This document shows, piece after piece, positions 24,366 through 31,737 of a stretch of DNA of 46,497 bases. Numbering within the stretch: position 1 is the first letter of the stretch; the number at the start of each line of letters is the position of its first letter. The position numbers and the translations under genes are program-made. The notes beneath the pieces are model-generated. The model saw nothing but the letters and a program-made list of their open reading frames with translations. It was not told the DNA's origin and ran no database searches. This DNA comes from an uncultured Clostridia bacterium (GTDB lineage: Bacteria > Bacillota > Clostridia > TANB77 > CAG-465). The stretch covers positions 1 through 46,497 of the forward strand of contig CAKPOO010000011.1 of assembly GCA_934169925.1 (NCBI GenBank), in the 5' to 3' direction.

Positions 24366-25640
24366 CTAACTTTTACATATATTATTTTTTTCTTTTGAAG
24401 AATACTCTTCAGGTTTTAATCCAATTTTTCCATCCATATATGATATAACTAAAAACATAGCTATTAAACCTACAATTGATAAAATTATAGTAGCAATAGA
24501 ATTAGTTATAAAGCTTACCTCTAAAATAAGACCAAATACAAAAGATGTTATTGTATTACCTAAATATTCAAACATAAAATAAACAGATGATATTTTATTT
24601 CTAACTTTTGAAGTTGTAAAACTTACTATATATCTTCTCATTGCCACTTTATATGCACCTTGTATAAATCCCATAATACATAAAAATATTATCATATAAG
24701 TAAGAGTTACTATACTTAAAGTATTAGTAAGTCCAACTATTCCAATACCTCCAAGTGAAATTAAAAACACATATGAATAAACTGTTATAGTTTTATTCTT
24801 AAGTAGTTTTTGCATTACATGTTGAAATTTAGAACCAAAACCTGAAAATAACGTAAAGAAAAATACAACAATTGTTATATATTCAGTTTCAAGTCCCATA
24901 TCAATTAATATTGATTTATATAAAGTTGCTGTAACATAAATAATTCCAGAAAACACAAATCCAACCAAGAAAATTGATTTTAATCTATTTACTGACATTA
25001 TCTCAAAAAAATCTAAAATAGTTCTTTTTATACCTATTTTATCCTCGTTTTGATCTTCTTGTTTTATATCATAAAATTCAAAAGATATAACCAAAGATAT
25101 AATAGTAATTATAAAAGATATTATTACTGGTATATAGTTATTAATACTAAAGAGTAAACCTGCAGCAAGACAAGATAGTGCATCTAAAAAATAATATTTA
25201 GAATTTGCATTTCCCTCAATCTTATCAAACTTATCATGTTTTTCAAGTTTTTTTAAAGAACTATACACAAGACTGCTTTCTGTAAGTCCCTTTAAAACAA
25301 AAGCAAATCCATTAAAAAACTGCATAAATAAAAATACTTCAAACTTTTTTGCAAAAATATATACAAGTATTGTAAAAGCACTAAGTATATTACCTATTAT
25401 CATTGTCTTTTTTAATCCAAGCTTTTTTGTTATTTTATTACCTGGAATTTGTAATATTGAATAAAAAAGTGTATAAAAAGCTGTTATGTATACAATTTGT
25501 GACATAGAAAAGCCTTTTGTAATACTATAGTATAAAACTGAAATTGAATAGAAAAATACCCAATCAAAGGCAAACATTTTATATTTTTTATATATTTTTA
25601 CATTATGTTCAAAAGCAATTTTTTCGATGTTTTCTCCCAT
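24366..25640 (-). CDS. MFS transporter
   Basis: 424 residues with about twelve hydrophobic segments in two halves separated by a charged loop near residue 190-215 (YDIKQEDQNEDKIGIKRT). The loop between helices 2 and 3 carries GNKITKKLGLKKTMIIGN, the family's G-x3-D/K-R type motif A in degraded form. A proton-driven drug or metabolite exporter is the usual role. GAGGGG ribosome site and its own terminator suggest a single-gene unit. Substrate not predictable. Confidence 0.85.
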   Translation of the reverse strand: MGENIEKIAFEHNVKIYKKYKMFAFDWVFFYSISVLYYSITKGFSMSQIVYITAFYTLFYSILQIPGNKITKKLGLKKTMIIGNILSAFTILVYIFAKKFEVFLFMQFFNGFAFVLKGLTESSLVYSSLKKLEKHDKFDKIEGNANSKYYFLDALSCLAAGLLFSINNYIPVIISFIITIISLVISFEFYDIKQEDQNEDKIGIKRTILDFFEIMSVNRLKSIFLVGFVFSGIIYVTATLYKSILIDMGLETEYITIVVFFFTLFSGFGSKFQHVMQKLLKNKTITVYSYVFLISLGGIGIVGLTNTLSIVTLTYMIIFLCIMGFIQGAYKVAMRRYIVSFTTSKVRNKISSVYFMFEYLGNTITSFVFGLILEVSFITNSIATIILSIVGLIAMFLVISYMDGKIGLKPEEYSSKEKNNICKS

Positions 25641-25700
25641 ATTAACCCCTCTTATTCCTTACCTATAAATTCTAACATAAAATTACATTTTTTTGCAACA

Positions 25701-25736
25701 AAAAATAGAGTAAATCGTAATAATTTACTCTATTTT
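25701..25736 (-). terminator. terminator of prkC
   Basis: AATAGAGTAAAT and ATTTACTCTATT form a perfect 12-bp stem (about 25704-25734) with a seven-base loop, followed by a T run on the minus strand, directly after the prkC stop at 25741. Confidence 0.85.
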
Positions 25737-25740
25737 ACCA

Positions 25741-27858
25741 TTAAAATGTAACAGCTATATCTTTTTTATAAACTCCATCTATGTATAATTTTAAAATTGC
25801 ACTTGTATATCCATTTAAAGTAAAGCTTACTGATTTAGATATATCTGTAATATTTTTATCAAATACAGTATTTGCAACTCCTCCATCTACACTTGCTGTA
25901 ACTTTTACATCAATACCTTTTTTGCTATCTACATCATCTTCTGATATATAATCATTTAAATCAATATTAACATTTTTGCTAAGTTGTAATTTATTAACAG
26001 TAATTGTTACTAAATCTCCTTCTTTTAAGCTTTGATTTTGTGGGTAGTTTTGTGCAATTACAACACCATTTGTTTTATTTGTATCTTCTGAATATTCAAC
26101 TTTAACTGTAAGTCCTAATTCTTCTAAAGTAGATTTTGCTTCTTTTTCAGATTTAGACAAAACATTTGGCATAGTAACAGTCTTTTTACCGTCCCCAGAG
26201 CTTACTTTTAATGTTATCTTACTTCCTGTTGCAACACTTTCTCCAGCTTTTATACTTTGAGAAATAACTATACCTGCTGATACTTTTTCACTTACTTCTT
26301 CAACTTCTTCTACAACAAGACCTAGGCTTTGTTCTAATTCATATTTTGCAACTTTATGGTCTTTACCTTCTACATCAGTAACTTCAACCATCTTTTTACC
26401 TTTACTTATTGTTAAGTAAACTTTATTATTTTTTGTAACAGTACCTGCATCAGGCTTTTGTGAAATTACAAATCCTTCTTCTACATCATTACTGTATTCT
26501 GCTGAGTCTTGAACAAGTTCAATTCCCATATTTTTGTATATTTCAACAAAATCTTCATATTTTTTACCAACTAAATCTGGAACTGTTATCTCACCTTGAC
26601 TATTTGCTTTATTTTTATTTTTAATAGAAACAACAAATACTGTTGTCATAATAGAAAGTATAACAACTACAGCAATTATTATAACTAAAATCTTATGCTT
26701 TTTAAAGAAATTACCTTTTTTATTTGCATTTTTTTCTCTTTTTTCTTGCATAATTTTTTCTTCTATTTCATTTGAAATATCTTCAACTTCAACTTTTCTA
26801 GCATTAGTTATACTTGGTCTTTTATCATCTTCATCTGTATCTTCCATATTATTTTTTTCTATAGAAGTTACAATATTTTTTGAAACATTTTGTCTATTTG
26901 CCTGTCTGGTTCTTAAATTTGGAACAGAAACTGTACTTGTAGAATCTGAAAATGTAGGAATTACTTGTGTTTCTCCAGCTTCAATATATGATTCTTGTCT
27001 TTTTACAATTGCATGAGGATTTGCAAGAGCTCTTGACAAATCAGTCAAAAGTTCATTTGCTGTTTGATATCTAAGACTTGGATTTTTGCTCATTGCTTTT
27101 TTTATAATCTCATTTAATGCCATTGTTATAGTTGGATTTACTTGTATTGGTTCAACTGGTTCATCTTGAATTTGCATAAGTGCCACAGTAACAGGACTAT
27201 CTCCATCAAAAGGAACTCTACCAGTTGCCATTTCATACATAACAACACCTAATGAATAAATGTCTGATTTTTCATCTGTAAATCCACCTTTTGCATGTTC
27301 AGGTGAAATATAATGTACTGAACCTACTGTTGTACCAAAATTAGTAATTGTTGCTCCAGTAGTTGTTGTATTTAAAATTTTAGCTATTCCAAAATCTGTT
27401 ACTTTTGCTACCATATTTTTATTAAGCACAATATTTTGAGGTTTTATATCTCTATGAATTATATTTGCTTTATGTGCAGCATCAAGTGCAGATGCAATTT
27501 GTATAGCAATTTTTAAGGTAAGTTCTGAGGTTAAAGAACCATTCTTGTTTATGTAATCTTTTAAAGTTATACCATCTAAAAGCTCCATTACAATATAGTT
27601 TATTTTTCCATCATCTTCTTGACCAACATCATATACAGACACAATATTTGGGTGTGTAAGAGCACCAGCAGATTGTGCCTCAGCTCTAAATCTTGCCACA
27701 AAATTTTCATCTTTTGCAAATTCTTCTTTTAATATTTTTACAGCAACAAAACGATTTAACAACTTACATCTAGCTTTGTATACTGTTGCCATTCCACCTT
27801 CGCCAATTTTTTCTAAAATTTCATATCTAGACGCTAATACTCTACCTATCATTTCCAT
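25741..27858 (-). CDS. prkC: PASTA-domain Ser/Thr protein kinase PrkC
   Basis: 705 residues. Kinase domain 12-280: glycine loop GEGGMATVYKA, catalytic Lys41 in VAVKILK, HRDIKPQN (Asp137), DFGIAK (155-160), SPEHAKG. Juxtamembrane linker to 385, one transmembrane helix (about 389-412), then three PASTA repeats (about 423-490, 491-560, 561-627) that bind muropeptides or lipid II, and a C-terminal beta domain of about 75 residues. It senses cell-wall state and phosphorylates growth, division and germination targets, GlmR among them in Bacillus. Co-transcribed behind its phosphatase prpC (17-bp gap). Confidence 0.95.
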   Translation of the reverse strand: MEMIGRVLASRYEILEKIGEGGMATVYKARCKLLNRFVAVKILKEEFAKDENFVARFRAEAQSAGALTHPNIVSVYDVGQEDDGKINYIVMELLDGITLKDYINKNGSLTSELTLKIAIQIASALDAAHKANIIHRDIKPQNIVLNKNMVAKVTDFGIAKILNTTTTGATITNFGTTVGSVHYISPEHAKGGFTDEKSDIYSLGVVMYEMATGRVPFDGDSPVTVALMQIQDEPVEPIQVNPTITMALNEIIKKAMSKNPSLRYQTANELLTDLSRALANPHAIVKRQESYIEAGETQVIPTFSDSTSTVSVPNLRTRQANRQNVSKNIVTSIEKNNMEDTDEDDKRPSITNARKVEVEDISNEIEEKIMQEKREKNANKKGNFFKKHKILVIIIAVVVILSIMTTVFVVSIKNKNKANSQGEITVPDLVGKKYEDFVEIYKNMGIELVQDSAEYSNDVEEGFVISQKPDAGTVTKNNKVYLTISKGKKMVEVTDVEGKDHKVAKYELEQSLGLVVEEVEEVSEKVSAGIVISQSIKAGESVATGSKITLKVSSGDGKKTVTMPNVLSKSEKEAKSTLEELGLTVKVEYSEDTNKTNGVVIAQNYPQNQSLKEGDLVTITVNKLQLSKNVNIDLNDYISEDDVDSKKGIDVKVTASVDGGVANTVFDKNITDISKSVSFTLNGYTSAILKLYIDGVYKKDIAVTF

Positions 27859-27875
27859 TGATACATAACTCCTTT

Positions 27876-28613
27876 TTAAAGTTCAACAGTTATAACTGTT
27901 ATATTATCATTTCCACCTTTACTATTTGCAAATTTAACTAATTCTTTTGCAATATTTTCAAATTTAGTTGATTTATATATATCTAAAATTTCATTATCTT
28001 CCATCATTGTTGTAATTCCATCAGAACAAAGTAACAAATATCCGTCATTTTTATCTAATTTTTTTACATCTGCAGTTAGATTTTTTATTATTCCAATTGC
28101 TTTTGTAAGAACATGTCTTTGAGGATGGATTTTTGCTTCCTCTTCGTTTATAACATCTTGCTTTAATAACTCATTAATATATGTGTCATCCTCTGTTATT
28201 TGAGTAATATTTTCTTTTTCTTTATTAATATAATAAAGTCTACTATCACCAACTGAAAGATAATAAATCTTTTCTTTTAATATAAACAAAACTACACAAG
28301 TTGTAGCCATTGATTTATATTTTTTATCAGTTTTTTCCATTTCATATATCTTTAAATTAGCAGTTTGTAAAGCTTCTTTTAAAATGTTATAAACTGTTAT
28401 ATCCTCTACATTTTCTGTTAATATATTAAGATTTTTTTCTATATAATTTGAAAACTGTTCAACAAATATTTTACTTGCAACTTCTCCACTTTCATATCCT
28501 CCAAGTCCATCAGCTACAATAAAAAGTGAACAATCATCATATTCTTTTGTAAATAATGAATCTTCATTATTTTTTCTTTTTTTACCAATATCTGTTTTAA
28601 AAGTAAATTTCAT
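27876..28613 (-). CDS. prpC: PP2C-type protein phosphatase PrpC
   Basis: 245 residues, normal length. PPM-family metal ligands and motifs in order: GKKRKNNEDSLF, VADGLGGYESGEVAS, SVGDSRLYYI, LLLCSDGITTMM, GGNDNITVI. It removes phosphate from PrkC and its targets. Ribosome site AGGGAG. The gene lies 58 bp behind the exchanger gene and 17 bp before prkC, the conserved Firmicutes pairing. Confidence 0.95.
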   Translation of the reverse strand: MKFTFKTDIGKKRKNNEDSLFTKEYDDCSLFIVADGLGGYESGEVASKIFVEQFSNYIEKNLNILTENVEDITVYNILKEALQTANLKIYEMEKTDKKYKSMATTCVVLFILKEKIYYLSVGDSRLYYINKEKENITQITEDDTYINELLKQDVINEEEAKIHPQRHVLTKAIGIIKNLTADVKKLDKNDGYLLLCSDGITTMMEDNEILDIYKSTKFENIAKELVKFANSKGGNDNITVITVEL

Positions 28614-28671
28614 TTTAAACTCCCTTACTCACATTATATTATATCAAATAATAATAATTTTCAATAGTAAT

Positions 28672-29631
28672 CTATGCAAAATAAATCACTATCATACTTA
28701 AAGCATAAGTTGCAAGTAAACATATTCCATGAAATTTTGTTAAAGTTTTATCTTTCTTTACAAACAAAAAGAAAAGTAAACTTGTAAAAATAAGGCAAGC
28801 AAGTTGTATTATTTCAAAGTTACCAATAGGTATATTAGTTAAAATACTTGATAATCCAAGTATTAACAATATATTTATAATGTTACTACCTACGATATTT
28901 CCAATAACTATTTCATATTCTTTCTTTTTCATAGCAGAAATTGCAGTTATAAGTTCTGGCAAAGATGTTCCTATTGCAACTAAAGATGCACCAATTATGC
29001 CTTCATTAATTCCAATTCTTGTTGAAATTTCTATAGCACTATCTACAACTAAATTTCCACCCTCATAAAGTCCAAAAATTCCTAGTGCTAGAAAAACAAT
29101 AATAATAACTGTTTCATTTTTAAATATTTTTGTTGCAACAGTATATATCCATTCTTCCTCATCATCTGCATCTTCAAATTCTTCGTCATTTTTTGATACT
29201 TTAGCAAGGTTTAAGACATATAATAAAAGACAAAGTAACATTATTATTCCTGATACTTTTGTAAGTACGAAACTAATTACACAAAGAATAACAAAAATTG
29301 TTTTTATTATCATCATCTTTGTTATCTCTTTTTCCATTTTTTTATTTATAACAATCTTATCTATAAATAATGAAACTCCAAGTATTAATGCAATGTTACA
29401 AATATTGCTTCCTACAACATTTGAAAAAGCTATACTACTACCTTTTAATGCTGATAAAGTTGATACAATAGTCTCTGGTATAGATGTACCTAGAGCTACT
29501 ACAGTTAAAGAAATTACTAGTTTTGATATTTTTAATTTATCAGCAAGTTTTACTGCAGCAATAATTAACATATCAGCACAAATACTTAAAATTACAAGAC
29601 CTATAGCAAGTAAAAAAATTTCTAGAATCAT
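28672..29631 (-). CDS. CaCA-family cation/Ca2+ exchanger (YrbG-like)
   Basis: 319 residues, ten helices in two inverted halves. Each half has an ion-binding alpha repeat: VVALGTSIPETIVS with GSNICNIALILG, and VAIGTSLPELITAI with GSNIINILLILG. The glutamates in PET and PEL are the metal ligands. A cytoplasmic acidic loop (NDEEFEDADDEEEW) lies between the halves. It exports calcium or exchanges it for sodium or protons. It sits inside the rlmN-prpC-prkC run, where most Firmicutes have no transporter. Confidence 0.9.
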   Translation of the reverse strand: MILEIFLLAIGLVILSICADMLIIAAVKLADKLKISKLVISLTVVALGTSIPETIVSTLSALKGSSIAFSNVVGSNICNIALILGVSLFIDKIVINKKMEKEITKMMIIKTIFVILCVISFVLTKVSGIIMLLCLLLYVLNLAKVSKNDEEFEDADDEEEWIYTVATKIFKNETVIIIVFLALGIFGLYEGGNLVVDSAIEISTRIGINEGIIGASLVAIGTSLPELITAISAMKKKEYEIVIGNIVGSNIINILLILGLSSILTNIPIGNFEIIQLACLIFTSLLFFLFVKKDKTLTKFHGICLLATYALSMIVIYFA

Positions 29632-29647
29632 TTTATCTACCTTTCTT

Positions 29648-30700
29648 TTAGTCTACAACTTGATTATTATTTTCTATATATTTTTTTCTTAATTGACCAC
29701 AAGCAGCATCAATATCAGAACCTAGTTCTCTTCTTACAGTTGTAACGATACCACATGAATTTAAAATATTCATAAAGTTTTCAACTGATTTTTCTGTTGC
29801 TTTTTTATATGGTCCATTTTTTATCTCATTAATTGGTATTAAGTTTACATGAGCAATCATTCCACGAAGAAGCTTTACAAGTTGCATTGCATCTTCTTTT
29901 GTGTCATTTTTTCCATAAATTAATGCATATTCAAAACTTATTCTTCTTCCTGTTATTTTTATATATTCTCTACATGCATCAAGAAGTTCTTTTATAGAAT
30001 ACCTATTAGCAATAGGCATTATTTCTCTTCTTTTTTCATCAGTAGTTGCATGTAGTGAAATAGAAAGTGTACACTGAATATTTTCTTGTGCTAGTCTGTA
30101 AATATTTGGAACAAGTCCACAAGTTGAAACACTAATATGTCTTGCACCAATATTTATTCCCATTGGATCGTTTATTATTCTAATAGATCTTACAACATTA
30201 TCATAGTTATCAAGAGGCTCTCCAATTCCCATATATACTATATTAGAAATTTTTTGACCTGAATATTTTTCTACTGTTAAAATTTGTCCTTCTATTTCTG
30301 CAGCTGTTAAACTTCTTTGAAAACCTTCTTTTGTTGATGCACAAAACTTACATCCCATTTTGCAACCAACTTGAGAAGATACACAAATTGTATTACCATA
30401 AGTATATCTCATAAGAACAGATTCAATAGCACACTTTTTATCAAGTTCTATCAAAAATTTCATTGTACCATCCTTTTTTGATGTTTGACATTGTAAAACT
30501 TTTAAATCCATAATATATGTATTTTCTTTTAATTTTTCTCTTAAAGATTTAGAAATATCTGTCATTTCATCAAAATCATGTACCCTTAATTTATGAACCC
30601 ATTTAAATATTTGTTTAGCATGAAACTTTTTTTCACCTAAACTTAAAACATATTCTTCTAATTCACTCATTGTAAAGTTATTTATACAAATTTTTTCCAT
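29648..30700 (-). CDS. rlmN: 23S rRNA A2503 / tRNA A37 methyltransferase RlmN
   Basis: 350 residues from ATG at 30700 (AGGTGAT upstream; an in-frame ATG at 30721 lacks a ribosome site). Radical SAM cluster motif CKMGCKFC, N-terminal substrate-tRNA/rRNA domain, GIGEPLDNYDNV, SLHATTDEKRREIMPI, and the C-terminal mechanistic cysteine region DIDAACGQLR. It puts a methyl group on C2 of A2503 in the peptide exit tunnel entrance. It is transcribed away from the micro-ORF array, the promoters lying back to back. Confidence 0.97.
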   Translation of the reverse strand: MEKICINNFTMSELEEYVLSLGEKKFHAKQIFKWVHKLRVHDFDEMTDISKSLREKLKENTYIMDLKVLQCQTSKKDGTMKFLIELDKKCAIESVLMRYTYGNTICVSSQVGCKMGCKFCASTKEGFQRSLTAAEIEGQILTVEKYSGQKISNIVYMGIGEPLDNYDNVVRSIRIINDPMGINIGARHISVSTCGLVPNIYRLAQENIQCTLSISLHATTDEKRREIMPIANRYSIKELLDACREYIKITGRRISFEYALIYGKNDTKEDAMQLVKLLRGMIAHVNLIPINEIKNGPYKKATEKSVENFMNILNSCGIVTTVRRELGSDIDAACGQLRKKYIENNNQVVD

Positions 30701-30725
30701 TTTATCACCTTTTTTTAGCATAAAT

Positions 30726-30754
30726 ATTTTACTATAAATTGCTTAAATATTCAA
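30726..30754 (-). promoter_or_regulatory. rlmN operon promoter
   Basis: Minus strand TTGAAT (30754-30749), 17-bp spacer, TAAAAT (30731-30726). Its -35 is only 38 bp from the -35 of the first micro-ORF unit on the other strand. Confidence 0.6.
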
Positions 30755-30792
30755 TATTTACAAAAATATTTAATTTATTTTAGCAAAAAAAG

Positions 30793-30821
30793 TTGACATA
30801 ATATAATTGCGGTGCTATAAT
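30793..30821 (+). promoter_or_regulatory. promoter of micro-ORF unit 1
   Basis: TTGACA (30793-30798), 17-bp spacer, TATAAT (30816-30821): all twelve consensus bases, plus an extended -10 (TGC before TATAAT). Expected to be very strong. Confidence 0.85.
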
Positions 30822-30873
30822 ATAGTTATCACAATAAATCAAACCCTAAAATAATTTTAAAGGAGGACACTAT

Positions 30874-30921
30874 ATGAATATTCGCGGTCATACAAATGTA
30901 ACAGTTATAATAATTAATTAA
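30874..30921 (+). CDS. micro-ORF 1a, 15-residue MNIR peptide
   Basis: Reads MNIRGHTNVTVIIIN then TAA. AAAGGAGG ends seven bases before the ATG, an optimal ribosome site. The second half is hydrophobic. It shares Met-Asn-Ile-Arg with three neighbouring micro-ORFs and the ATG context ATGAATATTCG closely matches that of unit 3. Translation is inferred from ribosome-site quality and the recurrence of the same start in five places. Confidence 0.65.
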   Translation: MNIRGHTNVTVIIIN

Positions 30922-30931
30922 AGAATGTGGC

Positions 30932-30953
30932 AGGATCAGAAGATCAGAAGATC
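30932..30953 (+). repeat. GATCAGAA tandem repeat
   Basis: GATCAGAA occurs twice in tandem followed by a third partial GATCA between micro-ORFs 1a and 1b. It may be an RNA or protein contact site; it is absent from units 2 and 3. Confidence 0.45.
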
Positions 30954-30997
30954 ACAAGTAACTAAAAAAAGCAAGACTAGAAAAGGAGGATTACTCT

Positions 30998-31021
30998 ATG
31001 AGTATACGTGCACAGCCCTAG
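30998..31021 (+). CDS. micro-ORF 1b, 7-residue MSIR peptide
   Basis: Reads MSIRAQP then TAG, eight bases after AAGGAGG (30983-30989). Only seven codons long, yet the ribosome site is as good as that of any gene in the window. No promoter or terminator separates it from 1a, so the two share one RNA. Confidence 0.6.
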   Translation: MSIRAQP

Positions 31022-31116
31022 TTTATTTAATTATTAATTAAACATTCAAAATTAAAAAACTGCTTTTAGATAACGTTGCAAAAAAATATGGCTTAACTTA
31101 AATGGAGGATATTTTT

Positions 31117-31146
31117 ATGAATATACGGGCCCCTACAAATGACTAA
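31117..31146 (+). CDS. micro-ORF 1c, 9-residue MNIR peptide
   Basis: Reads MNIRAPTND then TAA, eight bases after GGAGG (31104-31108). The third micro-ORF of unit 1. Arg-Ala-Pro at positions 4-6 recalls the Arg-Ala-Pro core of some ribosome-arrest peptides; that link is speculative. Confidence 0.6.
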   Translation: MNIRAPTND

Positions 31147-31213
31147 GTAATAAAGAAAGAAAATAGTCGGATTAATAAAAACCTATATAACTATCCAGTA
31201 AATAGGTAAATAG

Positions 31214-31244
31214 ATCCCCTGGCAATATTTGTCAGGGGATTTTT
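31214..31244 (+). terminator. terminator of micro-ORF unit 1
   Basis: ATCCCCTGGCAA (31214-31225) and TTGTCAGGGGAT (31229-31240) form a 12-bp stem with one G-U pair, then TTTTT. Confidence 0.88.
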
Positions 31245-31277
31245 ATATTTATTTAATCACCTAAAATAAGAAAACAT

Positions 31278-31306
31278 TTGACATAACCAAAATATTGTGC
31301 TATAAT
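31278..31306 (+). promoter_or_regulatory. promoter of micro-ORF unit 2
   Basis: TTGACA (31278-31283), 17-bp spacer, TATAAT (31301-31306), again with an extended -10 (TGTGC before TATAAT). The GTGCTATAAT block is identical to unit 1. Confidence 0.85.
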
Positions 31307-31360
31307 TTAGCTGTTATTCTAAAATAAATATATCTAGAAAATAATTTTTAAGGAGGTTTT

Positions 31361-31390
31361 ATGGATATTAGAAGTCCTACAACTATTTAG
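31361..31390 (+). CDS. micro-ORF 2, 9-residue MDIR peptide
   Basis: Reads MDIRSPTTI then TAG, four bases after AGGAGG (31351-31356). Arg-Ser-Pro-Thr at 4-7 parallels Arg-Ala-Pro-Thr of micro-ORF 1c. About 105 untranslated bases follow before the terminator, including CCCC and CCACCC stretches that could pair with a ribosome site. Confidence 0.6.
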   Translation: MDIRSPTTI

Positions 31391-31497
31391 ATAATTTATA
31401 CTAAAATACAACAAAATAACAATTAAATAATAAAAAATTGAAACAAATTGTTTGGTTCCCCAATATTCCACCCACTAATTTTAGGGCCACACAATAG

Positions 31498-31527
31498 ATC
31501 CCCTGATAAATTTTATCGGGGGATTTT
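31498..31527 (+). terminator. terminator of micro-ORF unit 2
   Basis: ATCCCCTGATA and TATCGGGGGAT (31498-31524) form a stem with one G-U pair, followed by TTTTC. The 5' arm begins with the same 12 bases (ATAGATCCCCTG, from 31494) as that of unit 1. Confidence 0.85.
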
Positions 31528-31551
31528 CATATGTAAATTTATATAAATAAA

Positions 31552-31580
31552 TTGACAAAAAGAGTATATTATGTTAAACT
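31552..31580 (+). promoter_or_regulatory. promoter of micro-ORF unit 3
   Basis: TTGACA (31552-31557), 17-bp spacer, TAAACT (31575-31580). The -10 is weaker than in units 1 and 2. Confidence 0.7.
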
Positions 31581-31631
31581 CTATCCAAGTTTTGCATATT
31601 TCCAATAAATAATTTTAAAGGAGGATAATTT

Positions 31632-31664
31632 ATGAACATTCGGGATCATCCATTACATTACTAA
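31632..31664 (+). CDS. micro-ORF 3, 10-residue MNIR peptide
   Basis: Reads MNIRDHPLHY then TAA, seven bases after AAAGGAGG (31617-31624). The leader AAATAATTTTAAAGGAGGA is identical to that of unit 1 over 19 bases, while the peptide diverges after Arg4. Confidence 0.62.
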   Translation: MNIRDHPLHY

Positions 31665-31675
31665 CATTTTATAAC

Positions 31676-31709
31676 AAAACTCCTCTGACAAACATTGCAG
31701 AGGAGTTTT
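31676..31709 (+). terminator. terminator of micro-ORF unit 3
   Basis: AAAACTCCTCTG (31676-31687) and CAGAGGAGTTTT (31698-31709) form a perfect 12-bp stem. It lies 28 bp from the stop of the convergent fmt gene and may serve both. Confidence 0.82.
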
Positions 31710-31737
31710 ATAGTTTTTATATAAATTCATTACACTA

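Larger units (their letters stand above)
30793..31709 (+). other. tandem array of three micro-ORF transcription units (MNIR family)
   Basis: This 0.9-kb stretch has no normal gene on either strand. It holds three consecutive units: promoter 30793, terminator ending 31244; promoter 31278, terminator ending 31527; promoter 31552, terminator ending 31709. Every unit has a TTGACA-N17 promoter, a leader ending AAATAATTTT(A/T)AAGGAGG, one or three micro-ORFs starting Met-(Asn/Ser/Asp)-Ile-Arg, and an intrinsic terminator. Units 1 and 2 share ATAGATCCCCTG at the terminator base; units 1 and 3 share the 19 bases AAATAATTTTAAAGGAGGA in the leader. The likeness of all parts shows duplication of whole units. 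Function unknown. Confidence 0.8.

Noticed and set aside
31498..31524. Hairpins of the array as a riboswitch
   Set aside because: The stems are simple GC-rich hairpins with T runs and no alternative pairing or downstream gene.
30874..31664. Micro-ORFs as type I toxins
   Set aside because: Type I toxins are usually 20-60 residues with a membrane helix and an antisense RNA. These peptides are 7-15 residues, mostly polar, and no convergent promoter was seen.
30874..31664. Micro-ORFs as classical attenuator leader peptides
   Set aside because: No regulated gene follows on the plus strand; each unit ends in its own terminator and fmt is on the other strand. No runs of one codon are present.
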